Shown here one piece after another: positions 55,890 through 64,000 of a stretch of DNA of 64,000 nucleotides. The position numbers and the translations under genes were made by a program. The stretch lies in contig OZ241336.1 of NCBI GenBank assembly GCA_965200115.1, forward strand, positions 3,844,001 through 3,908,000, in the 5' to 3' direction. Source of the DNA: JAPOUP01 sp026708635 (GTDB taxonomy: Bacteria > Pseudomonadota > Alphaproteobacteria > Rhodobacterales > Rhodobacteraceae). Below the pieces are notes generated by a model. The model was given only the letters and a program-made list of their open reading frames with translations, was not told where the DNA came from and made no database searches. How positions within the stretch are numbered: position 1 is the first letter of the stretch; each line of letters begins with the position of its first letter.

Positions 55890-56816
55890 TTAGCTTCCGC
55901 GGGCCAGCGGATGATGATCGAGCACCAGCTGCTTGAGCCTTTCATCCAGGACATGGGTGTAAATCTCGGTTGTCGAGACATCCGAGTGTCCGAGTAGGGT
56001 CTGGATCGAGCGCAGATCAGCGCCATTGGCCAGAAGATGGGTGGCGAAAGCGTGGCGTAGGGTATGTGGCGTCACTTTGGCGGGGGAAACCTCGCCCGCG
56101 ACCGCGATGTTCTTGATGATGAGATAGAAGCTGTTTCTCGTCAGATGGCCGGATTTGCCGCGTGACGGAAACAGGAAGCGTGAAGGCCTGGCCCCATTCC
56201 TCCGAACGACCGTCTCGGCCTCGTCCCGCGCGGCGATCCATTCGGCCAGGGAGTCCCGGGCGGGTGTAGAGAGTGGCACCATCCGTTCCTTGCCGCCTTT
56301 GCCACGGACAAGCATTAGTCGGGGCACGCCTCTCGCCGCGTCGACAGGCAGTCCGACAAGCTCGCTCACCCGCATTCCCGTTGCGTAGAGGAGTTCCATG
56401 AGGCAGGTGTTACGCTTGCGTTCCAGCTGGTTGCGACCATGTTTTCGGGAAGCCGCCAGCAAACGGTCCACTTCCTCCTCACTCAGGATTTTTGGCAGCA
56501 GCCTGGATTTCCTCGGCCCCTTGATCCGGAACGCGGGATTGTCGCTTCGCCAGCCTTCCTCGAAAACGAACCTGTATAACTGTCTGATGGCGGCGAGCCG
56601 TCTGGCCCGTGTCGCAATCGCCAGCCCATGCGCCTCGCAATGTATCAGGTAAGCCTCGATATCGTCCGGGGACGCGTTCTCCAATCCGCGGCAGTGGCTC
56701 TCAAGCCACTTCAGGAAGCCCGACAGGTCGCGAACGTATGCCAGCTGTGTATTTTCCGCCGCCCCCTGTTCGGCAACCTGCGCTTCGATGAATGCCTGTA
56801 TCCAGCGTTGGCTCAT
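55890..56816 (-). CDS. xerD: Site-specific tyrosine recombinase (XerD)
   Basis: 308 residues. The N-terminal SAM-like domain starts WIQAFIEAQVAEQGAAENTQ; the catalytic domain has Arg in LLYATGMRVSELVGL, the HTLRHAFATHLLANGADLRS box, LLGHSDVSTTEIYTH and the following nucleophile Tyr in TEIYTHV. It resolves chromosome dimers with XerC at dif. It overlaps the 514-residue gene upstream by 4 bases. I saw no dif site. Confidence 0.94.
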   Translation of the reverse strand: MSQRWIQAFIEAQVAEQGAAENTQLAYVRDLSGFLKWLESHCRGLENASPDDIEAYLIHCEAHGLAIATRARRLAAIRQLYRFVFEEGWRSDNPAFRIKGPRKSRLLPKILSEEEVDRLLAASRKHGRNQLERKRNTCLMELLYATGMRVSELVGLPVDAARGVPRLMLVRGKGGKERMVPLSTPARDSLAEWIAARDEAETVVRRNGARPSRFLFPSRGKSGHLTRNSFYLIIKNIAVAGEVSPAKVTPHTLRHAFATHLLANGADLRSIQTLLGHSDVSTTEIYTHVLDERLKQLVLDHHPLARGS

Positions 56817-58357
56817 GCCGGTTTGTCCAGGATCATCGCTTCGAGCGCGGCGCGGCGGGCCACCTCTTCCAGGCCCGCCTTGCGGAAAAGGGCGATGGCT
56901 TCGGAAAGACTGCCAAGATCGCCCATCCCGCTATCGCGCATTTTCCGCACCGCGGCGAGGACCATCGCGCCCGGATCGTCATTACCGGCGTTTCCCGGAA
57001 TTCGCTCCTGCGTATCGGCCGCGCGGAAACCGCTGGCGATCGCTCGGGCGACGTCGTTCGGCGCCTCGGCGTTTTCCGGCTCTCCCATTGAAACCGCCCG
57101 CAGGAAGCGTTCGTCAATGTCGATGGGTACGTGATGTTCCGCCGCGGTTTCATATTCATCGGACAGAAGCATGATACGGTATGCGATGGAGCCGACCGAC
57201 ATTTCCAGATCGATTTCCCGGAGCGCGTCCCCATAGAGTTCGGCGAGGACCGTCTCAAGGCCCTTGCGCCGCATTTCCCGCCACGCGTCCGGCAGTGTTT
57301 CGGCGATCCTTTCGGAATCCCGCTCCCGGATGGCGGCGTCGACTCTCTGGATGACGGCGGACCGTCTCCAAACCCCGCCCGATGCCTCCGGTTCCGGTTT
57401 GGCGTAAAGCCCGAGCAAAAGGTTGGCGGATATGGCGCCGGACCGCGCGAGTCGCTCGGCGGCCTCCACCCGCGCCTTCCATCCGATATTCGGCCTTAGG
57501 TCCGCCCGGGCGAACGCGCGCGGCAGAGTTTCCGTTGAAAGAGGTTCGCCGATCGCTTCATGGATCCGAAATTCGAGGGGACTCGGGTGCATCGGGACCG
57601 GAAGCGGCTCCGTATCGTCTTCCGCGTAAAGGTTAAGGAAGCGTGTCAGTAGCGCCGCATCGGCTCCGCTGACCGCGCCGGTCGCGCGACCGGCCGCGAG
57701 CGTCACCGAAGCCGCGCCCAGGTCGCCGTTGCGGGCGAGACAGAATACACGCGCCGAGAGGGATTTCAGCAGCTCCGGAGTACGGGAAAACCTAACGCAG
57801 GCCTCCCGCTCCGTTCCCGTCAGAAGACCGACGTCAAACCAGCGGCGAAAGCGCTCCGGGTCACTCGGGCCGACTCGCTCGAGAAGTGCCCGCGCCTGCT
57901 CGACGGCGCCTAGATCGAGGAGGGAATCGACGCGCGCCAGAAAAAGCCGTCCACCGCTGTCAGCCGTGCCGCTTCGGGGCGCTTCCGCGAGCAGGAGGTC
58001 AAACAGAAGCCTTCGCATTGACGGAAGCGGGCCGCGGCCCGTTTCGAGCAGCAGGGCTGTGATTTCGGAACTGTCGGCCGCTTCAAGCAGGCTGGTTGGC
58101 AACCCGGTGGCGGTGCCCGGGAACAGTCCGACGGAGTTGGAGTTCACGTCGCCGACCGGCGCCACGGAAATGGTGTCCGGGCCCGGGGCGCCGGTTCGGG
58201 TCGATTCGTCGTGGACGCTGTAAGCGGGCAGTGGTCCGGAAGCGGATTCCGTCAGGGAATCAGACAGCCAGTCAATCGCTGATAGCGGCATCTGCGCCCA
58301 TGCGGATCCGCAGCTCAGGACAGTCGCCAAACAGACATTCGCGATCCTAGTCAGCAT
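56813..58357 (-). CDS. Conserved periplasmic protein of unknown function, between aroK and xerD
   Basis: 514 residues with a signal peptide (MLTRIANVCLATVLSCGSAW, cut near AQA). The mature protein is helical and rich in Ala, Leu and Arg, with repeat-like helices (ARALLERVGPSDPERFRRWF, AERLARSGAISANLLLGLYA), reminiscent of a TPR/Sel1-like scaffold. Its position between xerD and aroK is a recurring feature of Rhodobacterales, so it is probably conserved and functional, but I know of no defined role. The start overlaps the small gene at 58347 by 11 bases. Confidence 0.7.
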   Translation of the reverse strand: MLTRIANVCLATVLSCGSAWAQMPLSAIDWLSDSLTESASGPLPAYSVHDESTRTGAPGPDTISVAPVGDVNSNSVGLFPGTATGLPTSLLEAADSSEITALLLETGRGPLPSMRRLLFDLLLAEAPRSGTADSGGRLFLARVDSLLDLGAVEQARALLERVGPSDPERFRRWFDVGLLTGTEREACVRFSRTPELLKSLSARVFCLARNGDLGAASVTLAAGRATGAVSGADAALLTRFLNLYAEDDTEPLPVPMHPSPLEFRIHEAIGEPLSTETLPRAFARADLRPNIGWKARVEAAERLARSGAISANLLLGLYAKPEPEASGGVWRRSAVIQRVDAAIRERDSERIAETLPDAWREMRRKGLETVLAELYGDALREIDLEMSVGSIAYRIMLLSDEYETAAEHHVPIDIDERFLRAVSMGEPENAEAPNDVARAIASGFRAADTQERIPGNAGNDDPGAMVLAAVRKMRDSGMGDLGSLSEAIALFRKAGLEEVARRAALEAMILDKPA

Positions 58358-58487
58358 CGATCGCCACCGGTTCCGTTATGTCTACATGGTGCGGCGATAG
58401 GTCACCCAGGTAGGCGAAAGCCACCAGCCCGAGGGTACCGATAGTCAACGGCACCAGAACGATTATCGCCAGGGTCAGAAATCTCAT
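58347..58487 (-). CDS. Small single-pass membrane protein, 46 residues
   Basis: ATG at 58487, with GAGG just upstream. The product MRFLTLAIIVLVPLTIGTLG LVAFAYLGDLS is one hydrophobic segment followed by a short acidic tail (DITEPVAIDAD). It overlaps the 514-residue gene by 11 bases and is in the divergent gap to aroK. Many Rhodobacterales have a gene of this size here. It is too short for certain assignment; function unknown. Confidence 0.6.
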   Translation of the reverse strand: MRFLTLAIIVLVPLTIGTLGLVAFAYLGDLSPHHVDITEPVAIDAD

Positions 58488-58602
58488 TTGCCTCTCGCTT
58501 GTTCGCGAACCCCGATGTTCCATGGTCTGGATCGGTTTCGGTACGGATATATATGGCATTTCCCGACGGAAATCGCCAATAGGTTCGGTAGGAAATCGAC
58601 GG

Positions 58603-59163
58603 ATGGAACCGTTCATGGATCTTCTGCTGAAGAAAACGGTTGCCCTGGTGGGCATGATGGGATCGGGCAAGACCACGATAGGCCTGGCGGTCGCCAGGAC
58701 TCTGTCCGTGCCGTTCATGGACAGCGACGCCGAAATAGAGAAAGCCGCCAACCTATCGATCTCCGAGATCTTCGAGCGATGCGGTGAATCTTTCTTCAGG
58801 CGGAAGGAGACGCAAGTGATCGTTCGGCTTCTGGAGGGTGAGTGCGGGATTCTGTCCACCGGCGGCGGCGTTTTCCTCAATCCGGCGAACCGCCGCGTAA
58901 TTTCCGAGAGAGGCGTGGCGCTCTGGCTTCGAGCCGATCTGGATCTGCTCTGGAGCCGAGTCAGGCGCAAGGACACGCGGCCGCTTCTAAAGACCGCCGA
59001 TCCATTCGCTACGCTGGCCGAACTGTGCGACGCCCGCAATCCCGTCTACGGACTCGCGGACCTTCAGGTCGAGATATGCGGCGAATACAGCGTTCAGGAT
59101 ACCGCCGAACGCGTGCTCGGCGCGCTTCAGTCGCGTCCCGATGTTCTGGCGAGGCCCTCGTGA
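58603..59163 (+). CDS. aroK: Shikimate kinase
   Basis: 186 residues from the ATG at 58603 (58615 also possible). P-loop VALVGMMGSGKTTIGLAVA; DSDAEIEKAANLSISEIFER with the magnesium/shikimate-binding Asp residues; FFRRKETQVI; the GGGVF loop (LSTGGGVFLNP); and RKDTRPLLK, the lid. It phosphorylates shikimate in chorismate synthesis. It overlaps aroB by 4 bases. Confidence 0.95.
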   Translation: MEPFMDLLLKKTVALVGMMGSGKTTIGLAVARTLSVPFMDSDAEIEKAANLSISEIFERCGESFFRRKETQVIVRLLEGECGILSTGGGVFLNPANRRVISERGVALWLRADLDLLWSRVRRKDTRPLLKTADPFATLAELCDARNPVYGLADLQVEICGEYSVQDTAERVLGALQSRPDVLARPS

Positions 59164-60284
59164 TCGACACCGTTCGGGTTGAGCTTGGCTCGAGAGCCTA
59201 TGACGTCCGTATCGGCAAGGATTTGATCCGACATGCGGGCAGGGAGTTGGCGCCGTTGCTGCGTCGGCCGCGGGTCACCGTTCTGACAGACGAGACGGTG
59301 GCCGCGCTCCACTTTGGCGCACTGAAAGACGGGCTCGCCGCGGAGGGCATCTCGGTCAGCCACCTGGCGTTGCCGGCCGGCGAGGCGACGAAGTCCTGGC
59401 GCTGGCTGGCGCACGCGGTTGACTGGTTGCTGGAACACAGGGTGGAACGCGGAGACGCGGTTATAGTTCTTGGCGGCGGCGTAGTCGGCGATCTCGGGGG
59501 CTTCGCCACGGCGATACTGCGACGGGGCGTTCGCTATGTGCAGATCCCCACGACCTTACTGGCGCAGGTTGACAGTTCGGTAGGGGGCAAGACCGGCATA
59601 AATTCGTCTCACGGAAAGAATCTCGTGGGCGCGTTTCATCAGCCGTCGCTGGTACTCGCCGATATCGGGGCGCTCGACACGTTACCGGAGCGTGAGTTCC
59701 TGTCAGGCTACGGAGAGGTGGTGAAGTACGGCCTTCTGGGCGACAGCGGGTTCTTCAGCTGGCTTGAGGCGAATGGGCGGGCCCTGATCGACGGTGACGT
59801 CGGGCTGCGGGTGCAGGCGGTACTCCGGTCGATCTGTATGAAAGCGGAGATTGTGGGGCGGGACGAGACCGAGCGCGGCGAGCGGGCCCTGCTGAATCTG
59901 GGCCATACCTTTTGCCACGCGCTTGAGGCGGCGGTCGGTTACTCGGACCGGCTGCGGCACGGAGAGGGAGTGGCCATCGGATGTATGCTGGCGTTCGAAA
60001 CCTCCGCGCGGATGGGTCTTTGCGCTCCGGAGGATCCCGTCCGTCTCCGCAGGCACCTGAGGGCGGCGGGAATGAAGGCGGACATCATGGACATTCCCTG
60101 TCAGTTTCCGGACGCGGACGCGCTGATGGCCCTGATGGCCCAGGACAAGAAAGTCGTCGGTGATCGCCTACGCTTCATCCTGGCCCGCGGCATCGGGAAA
60201 GCGTTTATTGCCGAGAACGTCGACGCTGCGCTCGTCCGCTCGGTGCTTGCCGACGCCCTGCAAGGCGAGCGGCGCGAGTCCTGA
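59160..60284 (+). CDS. aroB: 3-dehydroquinate synthase
   Basis: 374 residues from a GTG at 59160 whose last bases overlap the aroK stop (GTGA); the frame is open well upstream but that part overlaps aroK. Motifs: LPAGEATKSW, DAVIVLGGGVVGDLGGFATA, VQIPTTLLAQVDSSVGGKTG, NLGHTFCHALEAAVGYS with zinc His, and RHGEGVAIGCMLAF. It makes 3-dehydroquinate from DAHP. aroK-aroB pairs are standard in proteobacteria. Confidence 0.95.
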   Translation: MIDTVRVELGSRAYDVRIGKDLIRHAGRELAPLLRRPRVTVLTDETVAALHFGALKDGLAAEGISVSHLALPAGEATKSWRWLAHAVDWLLEHRVERGDAVIVLGGGVVGDLGGFATAILRRGVRYVQIPTTLLAQVDSSVGGKTGINSSHGKNLVGAFHQPSLVLADIGALDTLPEREFLSGYGEVVKYGLLGDSGFFSWLEANGRALIDGDVGLRVQAVLRSICMKAEIVGRDETERGERALLNLGHTFCHALEAAVGYSDRLRHGEGVAIGCMLAFETSARMGLCAPEDPVRLRRHLRAAGMKADIMDIPCQFPDADALMALMAQDKKVVGDRLRFILARGIGKAFIAENVDAALVRSVLADALQGERRES

Positions 60285-60569
60285 ACGGGGGTTGCGTCCG
60301 ACCGTGTCTATCGATGACGTTTCCGGACACCCATGGCGGATCGCTGTCGTCTGGGGCGACGGCGCGGGATGAACGCCGCGGGAGACGGCGCCAGCGGGAT
60401 CGGGATGACCGGGTAAAGATCCGGCTGTGGCATTCCGGGAGTTACCGTCGTCAGGTCGCGGCGCACCGACTTCGCCGCCGGGCCTGGCGATCCCCGAATT
60501 CCTGCAGGGACCCGGCATCGAGCGCCACCGGACCGCCGGGAATACAGCCGGGAGGGTACCCGCAACCGT

Positions 60570-61076
60570 TCAGAACGGGATCTCGTCGTCGAAATCGCTG
60601 GAGGGGAGTGAATTGCCACCCTGATCGGGCTGCGGTCCGGCGTCTCCGGAGGTTGTCGCGTCGTAACCTCCATATCCACCGGAGCGGTCATCTCCGCCGT
60701 AATCGGCTCCGCGGCCACCGTCACCGCCGCGAGGAAGCAGCACTAAATCTCCGCGATACGGACGGACCGTGACCTCTGTCGTATACCTGTCTTGGCCCGA
60801 CTGGTCCTGCCATTTTCGGGTCTCCAGCTGACCCTCGAGGTAGACCGACGATCCCTTGCGCAGATACTGCTCGGCGACTCGTCCAAGTCCTTCGTTGAAA
60901 ATCGCCACCGAATGCCATTCGGTCCGTTCACGACGTTCTCCCGTGTTGCGGTCCTTCCAGGTTTCCGATGTGGCTAACCTGAGGTTGACGACCTTGCCGC
61001 CGTTCTGGAACGTCCTTACTTCGGGGTCACGTCCGAGATTTCCCAGCAAAGTGACCTTGTTTACCGATCGCGCCAT
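60570..61076 (-). CDS. ssb: Single-stranded DNA-binding protein
   Basis: 168 residues from the ATG at 61076. The OB-fold starts MARSVNKVTLLGNLGRDPEV, with the aromatic DNA-contact residues in SETWKDRNTG and HSVAIFNEGLGRVAEQYLRK; a Gly-rich linker (GGDGGRGADYGGDDRSGGYG) leads to the conserved acidic tip DFDDEIPF that recruits repair proteins. Complete and normal in length. Confidence 0.95.
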   Translation of the reverse strand: MARSVNKVTLLGNLGRDPEVRTFQNGGKVVNLRLATSETWKDRNTGERRERTEWHSVAIFNEGLGRVAEQYLRKGSSVYLEGQLETRKWQDQSGQDRYTTEVTVRPYRGDLVLLPRGGDGGRGADYGGDDRSGGYGGYDATTSGDAGPQPDQGGNSLPSSDFDDEIPF

Positions 61077-61399
61077 TCGTGTCTCCCGCTGATGACGATT
61101 ATTTTCCGGTCCCGATTCCAGCATTTCCATTACGAAGGCGCAAGCCGACAGTTACGCAGTGGCACGACGGATTGCGGCGATCCTGTCGCTCACCCGTTCG
61201 GTACACGTATCCCGAGCATAACCCGTGTCGGCCCACTCCAGCCGATGCGCTGGTCATACCAGGGCCCACAGCGCAGGCTTCCGGCCCGCACGCAAACCCT
61301 CGACGGCCCACGCCTCACGACGTTGGCCCACGGGTCTCCCGGTCTGGCAGCCCACGCGGATGCCCGAATACACCATCTCGCGAGATTCCCGGGATCCGG
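61077..61399. other. Intergenic stretch upstream of ssb, no gene supported
   Basis: About 320 bases. It holds the ssb promoter region and the end of the disrupted antitoxin. No gene or structure recognised. Confidence 0.5.
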
Positions 61400-61680
61400 T
61401 CAGGCCATGACAAGCGGTTCAATGTCCGAGACATCAATTGTCTTGCGGGCTGATGTCATGTCAAAATGCAACTGCATGGTGATCCAGAATTCGGGGTTGT
61501 CCCAAGGGCTTTGGCCAGGCGCAGAGCGGTGTCCGGCGTCACGCGGGTCTGTTCCCGCACCAGCCGTTCGATACGGGTGCGCGGCACGCCGGTCACCTTG
61601 GCCAGGCCAAGCGCTGAGATGCCAAGCGGTTCAAGAAATTCACGCTTGAGGATTTCGCCGGGGTGGCAAAGGTCGGTCAT
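61400..61680 (-). pseudogene. HigA-like antitoxin, frameshifted near its C-terminus
   Basis: ATG at 61680, 20 bases after the toxin stop. The first 63 residues are a complete Xre-type helix-turn-helix antitoxin (CHPGEILKREFLEPLGISAL, GVPRTRIERLVREQTRVTPD). At the CCCC run near 61492-61496 the frame shifts: as written, the protein ends after 11 unrelated residues at 61456 (74 in all). The other frame continues EFWITMQLHFDMTSARKTID to a stop at 61400, giving 93 residues. The DNA-binding part survives, so repression may persist. Confidence 0.8.
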
Positions 61681-61700
61681 AATTCCCATACCATGTCCTT

Positions 61701-61982
61701 TCAGTGATAGTCCGCAAACTCAACATCAGCAGGACCGCTTGCGGTCCAAACGGAACACAAGCGCCACTGATCATTCACCTGGATCGAATGTTGCCCTTTT
61801 CGGTCTCTTTGCAGAGCCTTCAGCCGGTTGGCCGGCGATGCGTGCAAATCCGCGAGTTCCCGCGCCGCATCAAGCATAGTCAGTTTGCGACGGGCTGCCT
61901 TCATAAGACCAGCGGGAAAGCCTTTGCTGGCCGTGTTCGCCAGAATGTCCTGGATCAACTTGCCCTTGGTGCTTTGAATCAT
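61701..61982 (-). CDS. HigB-like toxin (RelE superfamily)
   Basis: 93 residues. It matches HigB-type mRNA interferases: KAARRKLTMLDAARELADLH, RLKALQRDRKGQHSIQVNDQ and WRLCSVWTASGPADVEFADYH, with the catalytic-site basic residues in RKGQHSIQVN and the closing DYH. Toxin-before-antitoxin order is the HigBA pattern. Its antitoxin partner is frameshifted, which makes this intact frame noteworthy. It could be silent if the toxin is harmless or the promoter inactive. Confidence 0.85.
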   Translation of the reverse strand: MIQSTKGKLIQDILANTASKGFPAGLMKAARRKLTMLDAARELADLHASPANRLKALQRDRKGQHSIQVNDQWRLCSVWTASGPADVEFADYH

Positions 61983-61990
61983 TTTGGGAA

Positions 61991-62009
61991 TGTATCACGA
62001 CATGATACA
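61991..62009 (-). promoter_or_regulatory. HigA-type operator upstream of the toxin gene
   Basis: A perfect inverted repeat TGTATCA-CGACA-TGATACA (61991-61997 and 62003-62009) lies 8 bases upstream of the toxin start at 61982. Palindromes of this form at higBA promoters bind HigA. Its perfection suggests the operator is still under selection. Confidence 0.7.
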
Positions 62010-62039
62010 TGTAGTAAGACAGGATCCGTCGCATTCGAG

Positions 62040-62258
62040 CCAGGACTTTCCCACACTATGGTGAACGTGTCGTCTGGCGGCCGGATCAGGTATCGAGGTG
62101 GCCGGTTTTGGCCGGTTTGCCGCCAGCGGTGGCCGTCCGGACGCCGAAACGGCTTCTGTCGGGCCCGGACGGCGATTCGTTTTCCGGATTTCCGGGCCGG
62201 GGTGGCGGTTTGCTGTCAAGAAAAACTAGCGTGGGATAATCCTGGGCATCCAGGCGTC
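62040..62258 (-). repeat. Dispersed repeat, copy B (inverted relative to copy A at 4.4 kb)
   Basis: The reverse complement aligns with 4463-4674 over about 210 bases with long identical blocks. It lies between the toxin-antitoxin pair and the Uma2 gene, a typical position for old mobile-element ends. No coding content is supported. Confidence 0.7.
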
Positions 62259-62375
62259 GCGGCTTGATTTCCCCGCGCCCCCGATTTAGGTTGGGGACGC
62301 GATTGAGCCCCCGATGCCTGCCGGATGATGCGATGCGGCTGGGTCCATGGGCGGAACCCGGTTAAGGAGGACCGC

Positions 62376-62969
62376 ATGAACCGGATGACCGCGGCGGTGA
62401 GTGCGGAGCGCCCGGCGACCTACCGGGACGTCCTTGACGCGCCGCCGCACATGGTGGCGGAAGTGCTCGCCGGCACCCTCCACACCCAGCCAAGACCGAC
62501 CATGCGCCACGCGCGCGCCGGCTCCGTTCTCGGAATGGAGGTCGGCAACCCCTTCGACCGCGGCCGTAGCGGTCCCGGGGGATGGTGGATCGTCTTCGAG
62601 CCGGAGCTGCATCTGGGCGCTGATATCGTGGTGCCCGATCTCGCCGGCTGGCGGCGCGGGACGATGCCGGAGTATCCGGACGTGGCCTATTGCGGGACCG
62701 CGCCCGACTGGGCGTGCGAGGTGCTCTCGCCCTCGACCCGGCGGATCGACCGGAACGAGAAGCGCGCCATCTACGCCCGCGAGGGCGTCGCGCATCTCTG
62801 GTTCGTGGATCCGGACGCCAGGACGCTGGAGGCGTTCGAACTCCGCGGGGGCCGGTGGGTGCTGCTGGCCACGCTGGCCGATGGCGCGCCGGTCTCGCAG
62901 CCGCCTTTCGGGGCGATCAGTTTCCCGCTGGACGCGCTCTGGCCCGAAGGGGCGGGCCGCCGCGGATAG
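62376..62969 (+). CDS. Uma2-family (DUF820) PD-(D/E)XK nuclease-like protein
   Basis: 197 residues from the ATG at 62376, preceded by an AAGGAGG ribosome site. Uma2 features: YRDVLDAPPHMVAEVLAGTL, DIVVPDLAGWRRGTMPEYPD, and ACEVLSPSTRRIDRNEKRAI with the E-x-L-SPST-x-x-x-D core, then YAREGVAHLWFVDP. The fold is that of restriction-type nucleases; biological role unknown, and Uma2 proteins are often in accessory regions. Confidence 0.85.
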   Translation: MNRMTAAVSAERPATYRDVLDAPPHMVAEVLAGTLHTQPRPTMRHARAGSVLGMEVGNPFDRGRSGPGGWWIVFEPELHLGADIVVPDLAGWRRGTMPEYPDVAYCGTAPDWACEVLSPSTRRIDRNEKRAIYAREGVAHLWFVDPDARTLEAFELRGGRWVLLATLADGAPVSQPPFGAISFPLDALWPEGAGRRG

Positions 62970-63484
62970 GGCCGGGCGGATGGCAACAACCCGGAATGGC
63001 CACGAACATGCCGCGGGCCGGGGGTGCCCATGACTGAAATGACAGCGGTATTGGTAGCGGAAAGAGCGGTTGCCGACAAGGCCGTGAGAGAGTTCCGGAA
63101 AAGGGAGACCCGGAAGGCGCGCGCGGGCTGAACGCGGATTGACGGGCACGGCCCGTGCCCGCGCGTCGTGCGCGACCGCCGCTACGGATATGTCCATCTC
63201 TTCTCCACTGTCGGTCCCGGATCGGCGGCGGGGCGGGATGGCGCCGGTCGGGGGACCTTAAGGTTCCCGCCAACGAAAGCGACCGGCTGGCGGCGCGGAT
63301 GATGCTCGCCGCTTGATCCGCGGGAGAAATGTCAGGGAATCAGAAATTTAACCATATGAGAATCCCAGCTTTTTCCAAGGGTATCCTCGCCTATATCCCC
63401 TGCAACGGCAATAACGCGAACGATGCGGTTCCCACTAGACATAGGCTCCGGAAAATATACCTGTTCGCCTGGGAGGACCGCGCG
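62970..63484. other. Intergenic stretch, no gene supported
   Basis: About 510 bases. Contains a short ATG frame at 63030-63131 (MTEMTAVLVAERAV...) resembling the Uma2 start, and a palindrome GGGCACGG-CCCGTGCCC near 63143-63159. Neither is enough to call a gene. Confidence 0.5.
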
Positions 63485-64000
63485 ATGAAGCGGCATCTGC
63501 TGGCTTACATAGTTGCCGTTGCCATTGGCCTGGCGTCCGGTTCCGCGTCGGCCAAGGACCTGTTTTCCAGGGACGGCAGTCTTTGGGAAAACATTGGAGT
63601 CGTCGATAGACAGGCCGCGAGGCAGGGCAGGGGTCGTAATGTATACGGCGAACACGGTCTGCCCGCATACCGTGGAGTTTACAAAGGCCCATATCTCGCG
63701 ATGGCCCGGGAGGCCGCGCGTCGGCATTCCGTTCCCGTGGATCTGTTCCTGAGGCTTGTCCAGCAGGAGAGCGGCTGGCGGCAGGATGCGCGATCGCATA
63801 AAGGGGCTTACGGATTGGCGCAGCTGATGCCCGCAACCGCACGTCAACTGAAAGTCGACCGAGAGGATCCGGATCAGAACCTTGACGGCGGCGCCAGGTA
63901 CCTGCGTCAGCAATATGATCAATTCGGCTCTTGGGACTTGGCGCTGGCCGCTTACAACGCCGGCCCCGAAGCGGTGCGGAAGCACAACGGGATCCCACCA
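63485..64000 (+). CDS. Lytic transglycosylase (SLT family), N-terminal part
   Basis: Runs off the window after 172 codons. The ATG at 63485 follows a GGGAGGA ribosome site. A signal peptide (MKRHLLAYIVAVAIGLASGS, cut near ASA) precedes the SLT domain: FLRLVQQESGWRQDARSHKG with the catalytic Glu in QQESGW, AYGLAQLMPATARQLKV and ALAAYNAGPEAVRKH. It cuts the glycan strands of peptidoglycan. The C-terminal end is missing, so other domains may follow. Confidence 0.9.
   Translation, partial: MKRHLLAYIVAVAIGLASGSASAKDLFSRDGSLWENIGVVDRQAARQGRGRNVYGEHGLPAYRGVYKGPYLAMAREAARRHSVPVDLFLRLVQQESGWRQDARSHKGAYGLAQLMPATARQLKVDREDPDQNLDGGARYLRQQYDQFGSWDLALAAYNAGPEAVRKHNGIPP

Noticed and set aside
61131..61399. 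Possible small genes upstream of ssb
   Set aside because: Frames overlap on several strands with no start signals or conserved motifs.
63030..63131. Short frame resembling the Uma2 N-terminus
   Set aside because: 33 residues, no family, weak ribosome site; likely chance or a remnant.
63143..63159. Palindrome GGGCACGG-CCCGTGCCC
   Set aside because: No T-tract and no gene upstream close enough; short palindromes are common at this GC content.
63332..63985. Long minus-strand frame opposite the lytic transglycosylase
   Set aside because: It is a shadow of a well-supported gene on the plus strand.

Overview
The window is GC-rich and dense with overlapping genes. It carries a chromosomal backbone typical of an alphaproteobacterium, most likely of the Rhodobacterales: a CorC-type transporter gene, xerD, an unnamed periplasmic gene, then aroK and aroB, followed by ssb; an IalB-family gene; lpxD; L,D-transpeptidase and DUF882 genes; and molybdenum-cofactor and cobalamin genes. 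I saw no rRNA, tRNA, CRISPR array or intact transposase.

The left half (1-31 kb) is a row of catabolic operons. (1) 1-3976: the end of a sugar ABC permease, a GH63-like hydrolase, a MalK-type ATPase and a glycerate 2-kinase, together suggesting uptake and breakdown of glucosyl- or mannosylglycerate. (2) 10840-4900, minus strand: GntR/FCD regulator, sulfatase, and a sulfonate/nitrate-type ABC importer with two permeases and a small unrecognised membrane protein. (3) 20526-12400, minus strand: a complete Dpp-type importer with an amidohydrolase, a RidA protein and a SelA-like PLP enzyme, facing a convergent IclR regulator; two diverged direct repeats flank this block. (4) 31125-21331: a divergent pair of units with a TRAP importer, a cytochrome P450, a 3-hydroxyanthranilate-type dioxygenase, an alpha/beta hydrolase, a DapA-like lyase, an aspartate dehydrogenase-like protein, a LysR regulator and an aldehyde dehydrogenase. 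It looks like an aromatic or heteroaromatic degradation island, and no standard pathway fits it.

31.1-36 kb is a scarred accessory segment: a broken hipA, a 5'-truncated TbpB-like gene fused to it head to head, an intact TbpB-like lipoprotein, and an MFS gene broken beside a tandem duplication. From 36 to 46 kb come cobalamin genes (cobB, cbiD, cobK), a DNA glycosylase, an esterase, resolvase debris, an HNH nuclease and the fdhD-mobA-mobB-moeA cluster. 46-54 kb is mostly envelope functions: a lipoprotein, a DUF882 protein, an L,D-transpeptidase, lpxD with an acyl carrier protein and ketoacyl synthase, and IalB. 54-61 kb is the xerD/aroKB/ssb backbone. The right end holds a HigBA-like pair with a frameshifted antitoxin and a clear operator, a dispersed repeat, a Uma2-family gene and the start of a lytic transglycosylase that runs off the window.
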